A DNA stretch of 39,892 bases from Actinomycetes bacterium (GTDB lineage Bacteria; Actinomycetota; CADDZG01; JAHWKV01), in assembly GCA_029263035.1 (NCBI GenBank), contig JAJCYF010000057.1, forward strand, positions 1 through 39,892. Direction: 5' to 3'. Shown one piece after another: positions 28,770 through 37,282 of this stretch. Both the position numbers and the translations under genes were made by a program. The first letter of the stretch is position 1. Every line of letters starts with the position of its first letter. The notes beneath the pieces were generated by a model, which was not told the origin of the DNA, searched no databases, and saw only the letters and a list, made by a program, of their open reading frames with translations.

Positions 28770-30442
28770 GGCAAAGGGGCGTCGGTCTTGCGGGTGAAGC
28801 CGGATATCCAGCGGTAGCCGTAGCCGGGAATCCTCACGTTCTTATCGGCGATCTCATCCCCGGGCCCGCTGGATGGGTCGGCCAGCTGCACCTGGAGGTA
28901 CTCGGCATCGGTGCCGGCGAGTTTGCATAGATTGAGGTTGCGGGACTTGTCCGACAGGTTGTGCACCACCAGCACCAGGTTGGTCTCCCAGACGAACCGG
29001 TGCGCCAGGACGTCGTCATAGCCGGTTTCCAGCACCTCGACCGGTCCGTAGCCCACCGCCGTGCTCTGCCTGCGGACCTGAACCAGCCGGCGCATCCAGT
29101 GCAGCAACGAGTCCGGGTCATGCTGCTGGAGCCGCACGTTTACCTGCTTGGGCCCGAAGGGCTCTCCGGCCACGGGGCGGACGAGCTTGAACGACTCTCC
29201 GTTGGAGAAACCGCCGGTCTCGGAGTCGGTCCACTGCATCGGCGTGCGGGCGGGGAGGCGGTCGTCCAGGGTCATGTTGTCGCCCATGCCAATCTCGTCG
29301 CCGTAGTAGAGCATCGGCATGCCCGGGGTTGAGAAGGTAAGGCTGTACAGCAGTTCCAGCCGCTTGCGGTCTCCTTCGAAGATAGGTGCCAGTCGCCGGC
29401 GAATCCCCCGGCCGTAGATGCGCATGTCCTCTTCGGGGGCGAAGGCTTCGAACACCTTTTGTTTCATCTTCTCGTCCAGGGTGTCGAGGTTCAGCTCGTC
29501 GTGAAGCCGGGCGAAGTTCACCCAGCCGCACAGCTCGGGGACTGCAGGCAACTCTGCGAAGTAGTCGTGAAGCGGCTTGGCGGACCCAGTGGCGACGCTG
29601 GCCATCAGGGCGCCGTTCTGCATGAAGTTGAACAGCAGGTGAAGCTCGTGTCCTTTCCCGAAGAACCGGGCTATCTCATGCGGCGGCAGGTTCGCCTCTC
29701 CAAGCAGCACCGCATCCCCCCGCCGGCGCTTCACGAACAGGCAGAATTCCTCGAGCCACTCATGGTGCGGCTCGTTCGGCTTGCCGCTGACCCCTACGGT
29801 TTCGATCATGAACGGGGCCGCATCGAACCGGAAGCCGGCAACCCCCAGCTGCAGCCAGAAGCGCATGATCTGCATGATCTCCTCGCGCACCGCCGGGTTG
29901 GCGAGATTGAGGTCGGGCTGGAAGTTGTGGAACCGGTGGAAGTAGTACTGGCCGGTAGTGGAGTCCTGGGTCCAGTTCCGGTCCTGCAGACCGGGGAAGA
30001 TGATGGCCTCGGCCTCCTCGACCGGCTCGTCCGACCAGACGTACCAGTCCCGGTACTTGGAGTCCTTCGCGGAGCGCGAATCGACGAACCACGGGTGCTC
30101 CTCCGAGGTGTGGTTGACGACCAGGTCGATGATCACCCTGATCCCCCGCTCGTCGGCGGCGTGGATGAAGGCCACGAAGTCGCCCAGCGTTCCGTAGCGC
30201 GGGTCGACGGCGTAGTAGTCGGCGACGTCATAGCCGTCGTCTTCGCCCGGGGTCGGAAAGAACGGCATCATCCAAAGGCAGGTGACCCCGAGCGACTGCA
30301 GGTGGTCCAGTCGCTCGATCAGCCCGCGAAAGTCCCCGACGCCGTCGGCGTTGCTGTCCATGTAGGTCTCGACATCCAGCTCGTAGAGCACGGCGTTCTT
30401 CCACCACAGGTCACCGCTCTCCAGCCGGATGCCGGTGCTCAC
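28766..30442 (-). CDS. GH13 alpha-amylase family protein (trehalose synthase-like)
   Basis: ELDVETYMDSNADGVGDFRGLIERLDHLQSLGV, DLVVNHTS, GFRFDAAPFM, VLLGEANL. Confidence 0.85.
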   Translation of the reverse strand: MSTGIRLESGDLWWKNAVLYELDVETYMDSNADGVGDFRGLIERLDHLQSLGVTCLWMMPFFPTPGEDDGYDVADYYAVDPRYGTLGDFVAFIHAADERGIRVIIDLVVNHTSEEHPWFVDSRSAKDSKYRDWYVWSDEPVEEAEAIIFPGLQDRNWTQDSTTGQYYFHRFHNFQPDLNLANPAVREEIMQIMRFWLQLGVAGFRFDAAPFMIETVGVSGKPNEPHHEWLEEFCLFVKRRRGDAVLLGEANLPPHEIARFFGKGHELHLLFNFMQNGALMASVATGSAKPLHDYFAELPAVPELCGWVNFARLHDELNLDTLDEKMKQKVFEAFAPEEDMRIYGRGIRRRLAPIFEGDRKRLELLYSLTFSTPGMPMLYYGDEIGMGDNMTLDDRLPARTPMQWTDSETGGFSNGESFKLVRPVAGEPFGPKQVNVRLQQHDPDSLLHWMRRLVQVRRQSTAVGYGPVEVLETGYDDVLAHRFVWETNLVLVVHNLSDKSRNLNLCKLAGTDAEYLQVQLADPSSGPGDEIADKNVRIPGYGYRWISGFTRKTDAPLP

Positions 30443-31407
30443 CGGGCGCCTCCGATCCGGGGCAGCACCTTGTCACCGAAAAAGTCGATGAACTCCTCCT
30501 GGTTCCCGGCGACCTGGTGGACGTTGATGGTGGAGAAGCCCAGTTCGGCGTAACGCTCCAGGTTGTCGGCGTGCCAGGCGGCGTCGGACGAGATGTCGAC
30601 CGTCTTGACGACGTCTTCGGCCCGGATGAATTTGGCCGCCATATCGAAGTGTTCGGCCAGCCGGATGTCCTGCGCCAGCGGGCCGGGCAGCATGTTGCCC
30701 CGCCAGCTTTCCAGCGCCATCTTCTCCGCCGACTCGGTGTCTTCCGCCCAGCAGACGTGGACCTGCAGGAGCAGCGGCTTGTCCCCGCCCTGGTCGGCGA
30801 AAGCCTCGGCGATCGCTCGCAACTGCGGTTCGGGTTGGTTGACGGTGATCAGCCCGTCGGCCCAGGTGCCGGCCCACCTTGCGGTCTCCACCGACAGGGC
30901 GGCGCAGTACAGGGGAGGGGGCTTGGCCGGCAGCGACCAGATCTTCGCCTCGTGGACGGTGACCAGGCCGTCGTGGGTAACCCGCTCGCCGGCAAGCAGG
31001 CGCCGGATGACCGATACACACTCCGCCAGCCGGTCGTTGCGAACCGCCTTGGGGGGCCAGGGCCGGCCGGTGATGTGCTCGTTCATCGCCTCGCCCGAGC
31101 CGAGGGCGACCGAGAACCGCCCGGGGAACATCTCCTCCAGGGTGGCAATCGCCTGGGCGATGATCGCCGGATGGTACCGATCCCCCGGGGCGTTCACCAG
31201 GGTGAAGGGAAGGTCGGTGGCGTGCATGGCGGCACCCAGCCAGGCGAGGGCAAACCCGGACTCTCCTTGTTCGGCTCCCCACGGTTCGATGTGGTCGGAG
31301 GACTGCACCGCCTGGAACCCCGCACCGGCCGCACGGCGGGCCAGGGCCAAAAGGCGGGAGGGGGCAAACTGTTCGTGGGACGCGTGGTAACCAATCTTGA
31401 CGGGCAT
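30439..31407 (-). CDS. LLM-class flavin-dependent oxidoreductase (non-F420 G6PDH-like/TIGR03885-like)
   Basis: KIGYHASHEQFAPSRLLALARRAAGAGFQAVQSSDHIEPW, LEEMFPGRFSVALGSGEAMNEHITG. Confidence 0.82.
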   Translation of the reverse strand: MPVKIGYHASHEQFAPSRLLALARRAAGAGFQAVQSSDHIEPWGAEQGESGFALAWLGAAMHATDLPFTLVNAPGDRYHPAIIAQAIATLEEMFPGRFSVALGSGEAMNEHITGRPWPPKAVRNDRLAECVSVIRRLLAGERVTHDGLVTVHEAKIWSLPAKPPPLYCAALSVETARWAGTWADGLITVNQPEPQLRAIAEAFADQGGDKPLLLQVHVCWAEDTESAEKMALESWRGNMLPGPLAQDIRLAEHFDMAAKFIRAEDVVKTVDISSDAAWHADNLERYAELGFSTINVHQVAGNQEEFIDFFGDKVLPRIGGAR

Positions 31408-31642
31408 ACCGAACGGTTACCCGCTGCCGCCGCCACCCAACCCCCGCCCGAGGGAGACCGGTCTTAACAAACCGATGTCCGGCCGTTCACGGATGCGTTA
31501 CGGGCTCGTTCCCCGGTTGTCACAAGCCGCTTACCGATGCGTAACCGCGGCTGCCTAATCTCGTGAACATGGACAACCCGCAGGCGCCGCCTGGACGGGG
31601 GGTCCTCGGGGACAACGGGCATTCGCCCAAAAAGGAGGCCAC

Positions 31643-31717
31643 ATGCACTCGACCACGGATTCCATTTGCGACCGCCGGCCCCGCCGCCGGCGATGTTGGT
31701 GCCGCGTTGGTGGTTGA
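31643..31717 (+). CDS. Small ORF, 24 aa MHSTTDSICDRRPRRRRCWCRVGG
   Basis: Strong SD AAAAAGGAGG 4 nt before ATG, stop 34 bp before the next gene. Not in the supplied ORF track (too short). Confidence 0.35.
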   Translation: MHSTTDSICDRRPRRRRCWCRVGG

Positions 31718-31750
31718 TGCCCCACCGGGGCCTGAAAGGGGACTTTGAGC

Positions 31751-32860
31751 ATGGCAATGCGACGAGAAGATGAAGAGTTCGAAGGCACCACGCTGAACCT
31801 GAGCCCGCTGCTTATGCCGGTGGGCTCGACCGTTACTGCCGACTTCCACCCGCTGGCCGACTTCGCCGGTTTCGGAGAGTACGAGGCCATGGCGGTCGCG
31901 GACACCGGTGAGGACATCGCCTACCTGGCGGACGGACTCGCCGGCGACATTGCCGGCTACCTGGCCGAACGGCCGGAGATTTCGGAGCTCATGCGGTCCG
32001 TGCCCGAACCGGTCGACGTCGCCAAGATCAAGGAGTGGCTGACGGTCACGAGCCAGGGACCACATGACGGTGCGATGTCGGCTTATCTGCGTGAGGCGTC
32101 GCATCTTCCCGGGGGCGGGGCGACCTTTCCCGGGCTGGCCATGGCCCTGCCGCCTCAGATGCTGATCGCATTGGTCGGCTGGGTGGAGGGAAAGATCCTC
32201 GAGGCCCTCGCCGAGGTGAGCGACGAGAGCACGCTGACCGCAGTCGGCGGCGCCTGGATGAATCTGATGATGCTGCAGCTGTGCATCTTCGTCGAGCCGT
32301 ACCTGGAGGAGCCGACGGGGCCGATGAACCACTCGGGCGCCGCCGAGTTTCACCCGTTCGCGGACTTTGCCGGGTTCGGAGTATCGGAGAGCCGGATCCT
32401 AAAGGAGACCGGTCCGCTGCTGGAGCCGGCCGCCGGCGGGGTGATTGCGCTGGCGTACAACTACCTGTTGACCAGGCCGGAGTCGGCGAAGTACTTCGAC
32501 GAGGACGCCCACCTGGCCCAGCGCAAGAAGACGCTCAAAGCCTGGTGGATCCGCAGCACCACCCAGCCGATGGACGGCAAGTTCCACGACTACATGTCGA
32601 AGGTGGCCGACGCCCACGTGCCGGGCGGCGGTACCCATCCGCACGTGGTGATCCCCGCCGACCTGACCATCGCCCTCATGGGCTGGGTGCAGATGCGGGT
32701 GATGACCGCCCTCAACACGATCAGCCTGGACCCCGGCGGCTCGTACGTCTTCGGAACCATGGGCGAGCCGGCCGACACCGCCAACGTGGGCCGGGCCTGG
32801 ATGCGCATGCTGACGCTGCAGCTTGGCATCCTGATGGAGCCCTACCTGTCGAAGAAGTAA
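31751..32860 (+). CDS. Tandem (two-domain) protoglobin-like protein
   Basis: Two copies starting FHP(L/F)ADFAGFG, each with ...A(S/D)(A/S)H(L/V)PGGG... and C-terminal (V/M)EPYL; second copy has TGPLLEPAAG..LAYNYLLTRPESAKYF typical of protoglobin/globin-coupled folds. Confidence 0.6.
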   Translation: MAMRREDEEFEGTTLNLSPLLMPVGSTVTADFHPLADFAGFGEYEAMAVADTGEDIAYLADGLAGDIAGYLAERPEISELMRSVPEPVDVAKIKEWLTVTSQGPHDGAMSAYLREASHLPGGGATFPGLAMALPPQMLIALVGWVEGKILEALAEVSDESTLTAVGGAWMNLMMLQLCIFVEPYLEEPTGPMNHSGAAEFHPFADFAGFGVSESRILKETGPLLEPAAGGVIALAYNYLLTRPESAKYFDEDAHLAQRKKTLKAWWIRSTTQPMDGKFHDYMSKVADAHVPGGGTHPHVVIPADLTIALMGWVQMRVMTALNTISLDPGGSYVFGTMGEPADTANVGRAWMRMLTLQLGILMEPYLSKK

Positions 32861-32932
32861 CCGACCGCGCTCAATTGGGGGTCCGGGGAAACCCGGACCC
32901 TCTTTTGGTGCGGGCCTGCAAGAATTCTCTGC

Positions 32933-33484
32933 ATGAAGCCCTGGCTGGTAGTCGTGTGCGGACCTTCCGGGGGCGGTAAGTCCTCGATCGCCGGGCGCCT
33001 GTCGGAACGCCTGAACATTCCGTTGATCGGCAAGGACGAGTTGAAAGAGGTGCTGTTCGACAGCCTGGGATGGGGGGACCGGGAGCAGAGCCGGAAGTTG
33101 AGCGATGCCGCCTACGAGCTGATGTTCCACCTCGCCGAAAGGCACCTGGCAACGGGCAGTTCGTGCATCCTGGAGGCGAACTTCCGGCCCGAAATGGCCG
33201 AGAGGCTGGCCGCTCTGGCCGAGACCGGCCCGTTAAACGCGGTGACCGTCCGCTGCTCCGCCGATCCGCAGGTGCTGCGGGAACGCCTGAGGCTCAGGGC
33301 CGAGCAGGGGCTGCGCCACCCCGGCCACCTGGACGCTGAGTTGCTGGCGGAGGTCGAAGGTTTGATCGGCGAGGGGTCGGTGGAGCTCGGGGGACCGCTG
33401 CTGGAGGTGGACACGACCGAACCGTCGAGGGTCAACATCGAAGAAATCGCCAGACGGGTCAGGGATTTGACCGGTCGCACATAA
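32933..33484 (+). CDS. P-loop kinase/AAA_33-type ATPase
   Basis: LVVVCGPSGGGKSSIAGRLSERL Walker A, nucleotide-kinase-like layout. Confidence 0.75.
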   Translation: MKPWLVVVCGPSGGGKSSIAGRLSERLNIPLIGKDELKEVLFDSLGWGDREQSRKLSDAAYELMFHLAERHLATGSSCILEANFRPEMAERLAALAETGPLNAVTVRCSADPQVLRERLRLRAEQGLRHPGHLDAELLAEVEGLIGEGSVELGGPLLEVDTTEPSRVNIEEIARRVRDLTGRT

Positions 33485-33489
33485 AAAAG

Positions 33490-33571
33490 GGACCTTGAAC
33501 CGGGCCAAAGCTACAGCGGTCCGCGGGAGGCGGGGGCGATTATGACCTCACTCCGACCCGGTTCAAGATCC
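33490..33571. ncRNA. Structured element A (hairpin; minus-strand U tract)
   Basis: GGA-C-CTTGAACCGGG (33490-33504) pairs with CCCGGTTCAAG-A-TCC (33557-33571); minus strand continues into TTTTTT (33483-33488). Confidence 0.5.
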
Positions 33572-33693
33572 GGTACTTGTTGCCCCATCTATATCGGCAG
33601 GAAGCCGCCGGCGATAAGCACTATTCGTGAATATCATCACTGAGAGTGGTAGGAAAGGTGGCTCAAGCGGCGAGCGAGCCTGGAGTAAACAGA

Positions 33694-33751
33694 GGCCGGA
33701 CCCGAGTGATCGCTGGGGGGCGGGGGTTGTAGTCCACACTCGGGTCCGGCC
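33694..33751. ncRNA. Structured element B (15-bp perfect stem hairpin)
   Basis: GGCCGGACCCGAGTG (33694-33708) / CACTCGGGTCCGGCC (33737-33751), loop contains GGGGGGCGGGGG (C-rich on minus strand). Confidence 0.5.
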
Positions 33752-33917
33752 ATCTGAATTTGTTGCTGCTCTACTTATCGGCAGAAACTTAACATCGTTA
33801 ACCTGTCATTTCAAAATTGTTCGGTAACCCGGGGAACTTGGGTGCGGGGTTCGTCCGTCAAATGGCCATTCAATCCATGAGCCTAGAACTATGAGCCCTA
33901 GACCAAGGAGCCGGGAA

Positions 33918-34916
33918 ATGCGGAAACGACTGATCGCAGGGATGGCGTTGCTGAGTCTGCTTATTCTGGCGGCCGCCTGCAGCCGGGGCGACGATAGTGC
34001 ACAGACCGAGCTCTCCGGACCGGTCAGGGGTGAGGCGCCCGCCGAGTCATCGGCAGAGGATGGCAAGCTGGCGGCCCCCGACGCCCCCACTGCCGACACG
34101 GATGTGACTCGAGGCGGCTCCGGTGGGAGCGGCGGCGGGGACGGAGGTGGGAGCGGTGCTTTTGCCGGGACTACCAGCGGAGGATCGGATCAAGCGTCCC
34201 TGCCGGGCATCCCGGAGGTTCCGCCGGCCGGCAGCGGGCGGGTTATCAAGAACATCTCGCTGGAGATCGAAGTCAAAGAGGACCAGTTCCAGCGCCAGTT
34301 CAGCCGGGCAGGATCGCTGGCGGAGCAGTTCGGGGGGTTCGTGACCAACTCGCAGGTGAGCGAGACGGACGGCGAGCTGTCCTCCGGCACGCTGACCGTC
34401 CGGGTTCCCTCGGATCGTTTCGAGGAGGCGGTCGGCCGGCTGAAGGACCTGGGCAAGGTGACTGCCGAGGATCGTAGCGGGCAGGACGTTACCAAGCAGT
34501 TCGTCGACCTGGAGGCCCGGCTCAAGCAGGCCAAAGCGGAGGAGGCCTTCTTCCTGCGCCTGATGGACGAGGCCGAAGGCATCTCCGACATGATCCAGGT
34601 GCAAAGCCACCTCTCCGGCGTCCAGCTACGCATCGAGGAGATCCAGGGACAGCTCAACTTCCTGAGAGATCAGACCGCCCTGTCCACCATCTCGGTCCGG
34701 GTTTATGAGCCGGGCGCCCCGGCGTCGGGCAATCCCCAGCCGCTGACCGAGGCGTGGGAGGGTGCGATCGACGGATTCCAGTCGGTGATCGGCAGCCTGG
34801 TGGTGGCGGTCGGGTGGCTGGCGCCCTTCGGATTGATCGCGCTTGCCGGGTTGTTCGTGCTGAAGCTCCGCAACCGGCCGAAGGTGGAGCCGGCGGCGGA
34901 TCCGCCTGCGGCGTAA
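33918..34916 (+). CDS. DUF4349 lipoprotein
   Basis: Lipobox LAAAC, low-complexity Gly/Ser linker, VIKNISLEIEVKEDQF...coiled-coil...STISVRVYEP, C-terminal TM. Confidence 0.85.
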   Translation: MRKRLIAGMALLSLLILAAACSRGDDSAQTELSGPVRGEAPAESSAEDGKLAAPDAPTADTDVTRGGSGGSGGGDGGGSGAFAGTTSGGSDQASLPGIPEVPPAGSGRVIKNISLEIEVKEDQFQRQFSRAGSLAEQFGGFVTNSQVSETDGELSSGTLTVRVPSDRFEEAVGRLKDLGKVTAEDRSGQDVTKQFVDLEARLKQAKAEEAFFLRLMDEAEGISDMIQVQSHLSGVQLRIEEIQGQLNFLRDQTALSTISVRVYEPGAPASGNPQPLTEAWEGAIDGFQSVIGSLVVAVGWLAPFGLIALAGLFVLKLRNRPKVEPAADPPAA

Positions 34917-34919
34917 CCG

Positions 34920-34990
34920 AGCGGGTGAGGGGAATCGGACCCCCGCCTGAAGCTTGGGAAGCTTCCGTTCTACCATTGAACTACACCCGC
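34920..34990 (-). tRNA. tRNA-Gly (CCC anticodon)
   Basis: GCGGGTG acceptor, GTTCAATGGTAGAAC D arm, GAAGC-TTCCCAA-GCTTC anticodon arm, GGGGG-TCCGATT-CCCCT T arm, U discriminator; CCA not encoded. Confidence 0.95.
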
Positions 34991-35071
34991 GAAGCTGCCC
35001 GACCATAATACCTGGAGCCCGGGGGACGCCTGGTCCGCCCCCGGGATCCAACGGTTATAGGATTGGCTTCA

Positions 35072-35644
35072 ATGATCCTTTCCGACCGAGACATACGCGC
35101 CCAGATCGAGGCGGGAAGAATCAAGATCGACCCGTTCGACCCGGCCCGGGTCCAGCCCTCCTCCCTGGACGTACGTATCGACAACCAGTTCCGGGTTTTC
35201 CACAACCACCGCCACCGGGTGATCGACGTCAAGCAGCAGATGGACGACCTGACAGAGCTGGTCGCCGTCGAAGACGAACCGTTCATGCTCCACCCCGGCG
35301 AGTTCGTCCTGGGGTCCACCCGGGAGTGGGTCGAGCTGCCCGACGACATCGCCGGCCGCCTGGAGGGCAAGTCTTCGCTCGGCCGGCTGGGACTGGTCAC
35401 CCACTCGACCGCCGGGTTCATCGACCCCTCGTTCAAGGGTCACCTGACCCTGGAGCTTTCCAACCTGGCGACCCTGCCGATCACGCTGTACCCGGAGATG
35501 CTGATCGGCCAGATCGCCTTCTTCCAGCTGTCGTCCCCGGCGCAGTCCGGCTACGGAACGGGTGAGCTGCGCAGCAAGTACCAGGGCCAGCGGGGTCCCA
35601 CGCCCTCCCGCTACTGGGAGAACTTCAGCAGCGGGCCTGACTAG
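35072..35644 (+). CDS. dcd: dCTP deaminase (DCD/DUT-type)
   Basis: [50 protein letters not shown]. Confidence 0.95.
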   Translation: MILSDRDIRAQIEAGRIKIDPFDPARVQPSSLDVRIDNQFRVFHNHRHRVIDVKQQMDDLTELVAVEDEPFMLHPGEFVLGSTREWVELPDDIAGRLEGKSSLGRLGLVTHSTAGFIDPSFKGHLTLELSNLATLPITLYPEMLIGQIAFFQLSSPAQSGYGTGELRSKYQGQRGPTPSRYWENFSSGPD

Positions 35645-35894
35645 CCAGACCGGCTTTACCAGCCCAGCAGGGAGCGGTTGAACTCAGCCCCTTTCGACTC
35701 AGGATGATTGGGTAGTATGGCCCCCAAGCATTCGGTACTTTGGGAGCTATGCAGTATCAGTGCGGTGGTCCAGGATGTCTGAACTGGCGAGACGTACAAG
35801 CCCCGCACCTTTGGCGCTGAATAAGACTGATCTAATTGCCCTTATGTGCCGATACATACTGGACGAATAGGAGGCTGAGGAATAGCATGGCGCT

Positions 35895-35922
35895 CTCTCT
35901 AGCTGAACTAGGGAGTTTTCTT
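35895..35922 (+). terminator. Rho-independent terminator candidate
   Basis: CTCTCTAG-CTGAA-CTAGGGAG followed by TTTTCTT. Confidence 0.6.
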
Positions 35923-36021
35923 GTGTTCCTAAGCAACGGATGCGCAGCAAAGCCAGATGCTTGTGGGATTAGAAGTCTGGGTAGTAGATAATTGGTGCCC
36001 GACCCAATGAGGGAGAAGAGC

Positions 36022-36384
36022 ATGAGCGTAACTACAGAGTGGCTGATTGACCGGCCCTCGCCGCAGAGCAACCCTGTTGGTTACGTAGTGCTCAGGTTCA
36101 GAATTTATGAGGACCCAGAGACTGGTTTGTACCAGGGCGAGTGTTTGGATCTCGACGCAGCCAGCTTCGGTGAGTCGGTCGAGGAGGCTCTTGACGCGAC
36201 CATGGAAGCCACTGCACTGTATCTAGAAACCATCGATGACCTTGGTGAACGAGACCGCATCTTCAAGGAGCGAGGAATCGAGATCGTCACTAAGGAGCCA
36301 AGTGACGACACGACTCTTGAAGTCGTGAGTCATCCAAGCGAGATCATTTCCGTCCAGCGACTCGCTGTAGTGGTCGCGGCTTAA
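36022..36384 (+). CDS. HicB-family antitoxin-like protein
   Basis: VVLRFRIYEDPETGLYQGECLDLDAASFGESVEEALDATMEATALYLE; GGGAGAAG SD. Confidence 0.7.
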   Translation: MSVTTEWLIDRPSPQSNPVGYVVLRFRIYEDPETGLYQGECLDLDAASFGESVEEALDATMEATALYLETIDDLGERDRIFKERGIEIVTKEPSDDTTLEVVSHPSEIISVQRLAVVVAA

Positions 36385-36387
36385 GCA

Positions 36388-36648
36388 TTGAAGGAGCCCC
36401 CGCCAAGGGGCGAGCGACAAAAAGGCCTTCCACTTCTATCAAGCGGCCAAATCGTTCGAATACTTGAGCTCGCTGGATTTGTTGCGGTTCGTCAGAAGGG
36501 CTCCCACAAGTCGTTCAAGAAGCCGGGGAGCTCCACTGCCGTAGTCCCTATGGGCAAAAAGGTTGTTCCCCAGGGCACTCGAGACCACATCCTCTTACGT
36601 CAAGCGGGTCTGTCGATAAACGAGATTCGTGACCTGATCGACGAATAA
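36388..36648 (+). CDS. HicA-family toxin-like protein
   Basis: ILELAGFVAVRQKGSHKSFKKPGSSTAVVPMGKKVVPQGTRDHILLRQAGLSINEI (GSH catalytic His). Confidence 0.78.
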   Translation: MKEPPPRGERQKGLPLLSSGQIVRILELAGFVAVRQKGSHKSFKKPGSSTAVVPMGKKVVPQGTRDHILLRQAGLSINEIRDLIDE

Positions 36649-37175
36649 TGGCGGATCTAGCGGTAATCGCAATCCCAATCGTTAGCTTGCTCATCGGCTG
36701 GACGCTGTCGCAAATTGGAGACGCTCGAAAGGACCGTCGGCAAGCAGCGCGCGACCGCGCTCTGTCAGAGGCCCAATCTGTTGAACGGATAACTGAGCGC
36801 AGAACTGCGTTTCAAAGGGAAACCTTGCTGGCGCTACAGGAGGCCATGGCGGGCTTAGTACGAGCCGCAGGCCGCATCCATTACGAGGACACACTTCAGG
36901 CGCGAGGACGAGCAGCTGGTGAGCCTTGGGGGACAGCAATGGTGACTGAGGAGTTGTCTGAAAGGCATATGGAAATGACCGTTCAGACCAGCAAGCTTCT
37001 CGTGAGGATCGAAGACGTTCAACTAAGGGAGCTAGTCGCGAATTTTGTGACATTTAGCAACGGAGTCGGACGTGCGCGGTCGAAGGACGAATCCCGAAAG
37101 TTGCTTTCTGAAACCATTGAGGCCCACACTTTGGCTACCGAATGCCTCGGGGCCCTCTTACGATCCGTTTACTAA
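36648..37175 (+). CDS. Membrane-anchored helical protein of unknown function, coupled to the hicA stop (TAATG)
   Basis: N-terminal TM LAVIAIPIVSLLIGWTL then charged helical region. Confidence 0.6.
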   Translation: MADLAVIAIPIVSLLIGWTLSQIGDARKDRRQAARDRALSEAQSVERITERRTAFQRETLLALQEAMAGLVRAAGRIHYEDTLQARGRAAGEPWGTAMVTEELSERHMEMTVQTSKLLVRIEDVQLRELVANFVTFSNGVGRARSKDESRKLLSETIEAHTLATECLGALLRSVY

Positions 37176-37282
37176 ATGGGACTCTAATCAACTGGGTCAA
37201 GTGCTAAGACTTTCTGGGGCAGCGAGAGCGGGGGAACCCAGTCGCGCGTGACCCAAGGCGTTTCCCCCTGCCCGCGGCTACG

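Noticed and set aside
29459-30553. 364-aa plus-strand ORF
   Set aside because: Antisense to the GH13 gene, which has clear family motifs.
33490-33751. Known 6C sRNA
   Set aside because: Loops are C-rich on the minus strand, but the hairpins are far apart with long loops, unlike the compact two-stem 6C motif; needs Infernal to settle.
33776-33784. Sigma28/FliA-type promoter (GCCGATAA on minus strand)
   Set aside because: No TAAA-type -35 at the right spacing in either element; treated only as a conserved motif.
34920-37180. Integrative element at tRNA-Gly
   Set aside because: No integrase and no duplicated tRNA 3' end seen; dcd lies between the tRNA and the island.
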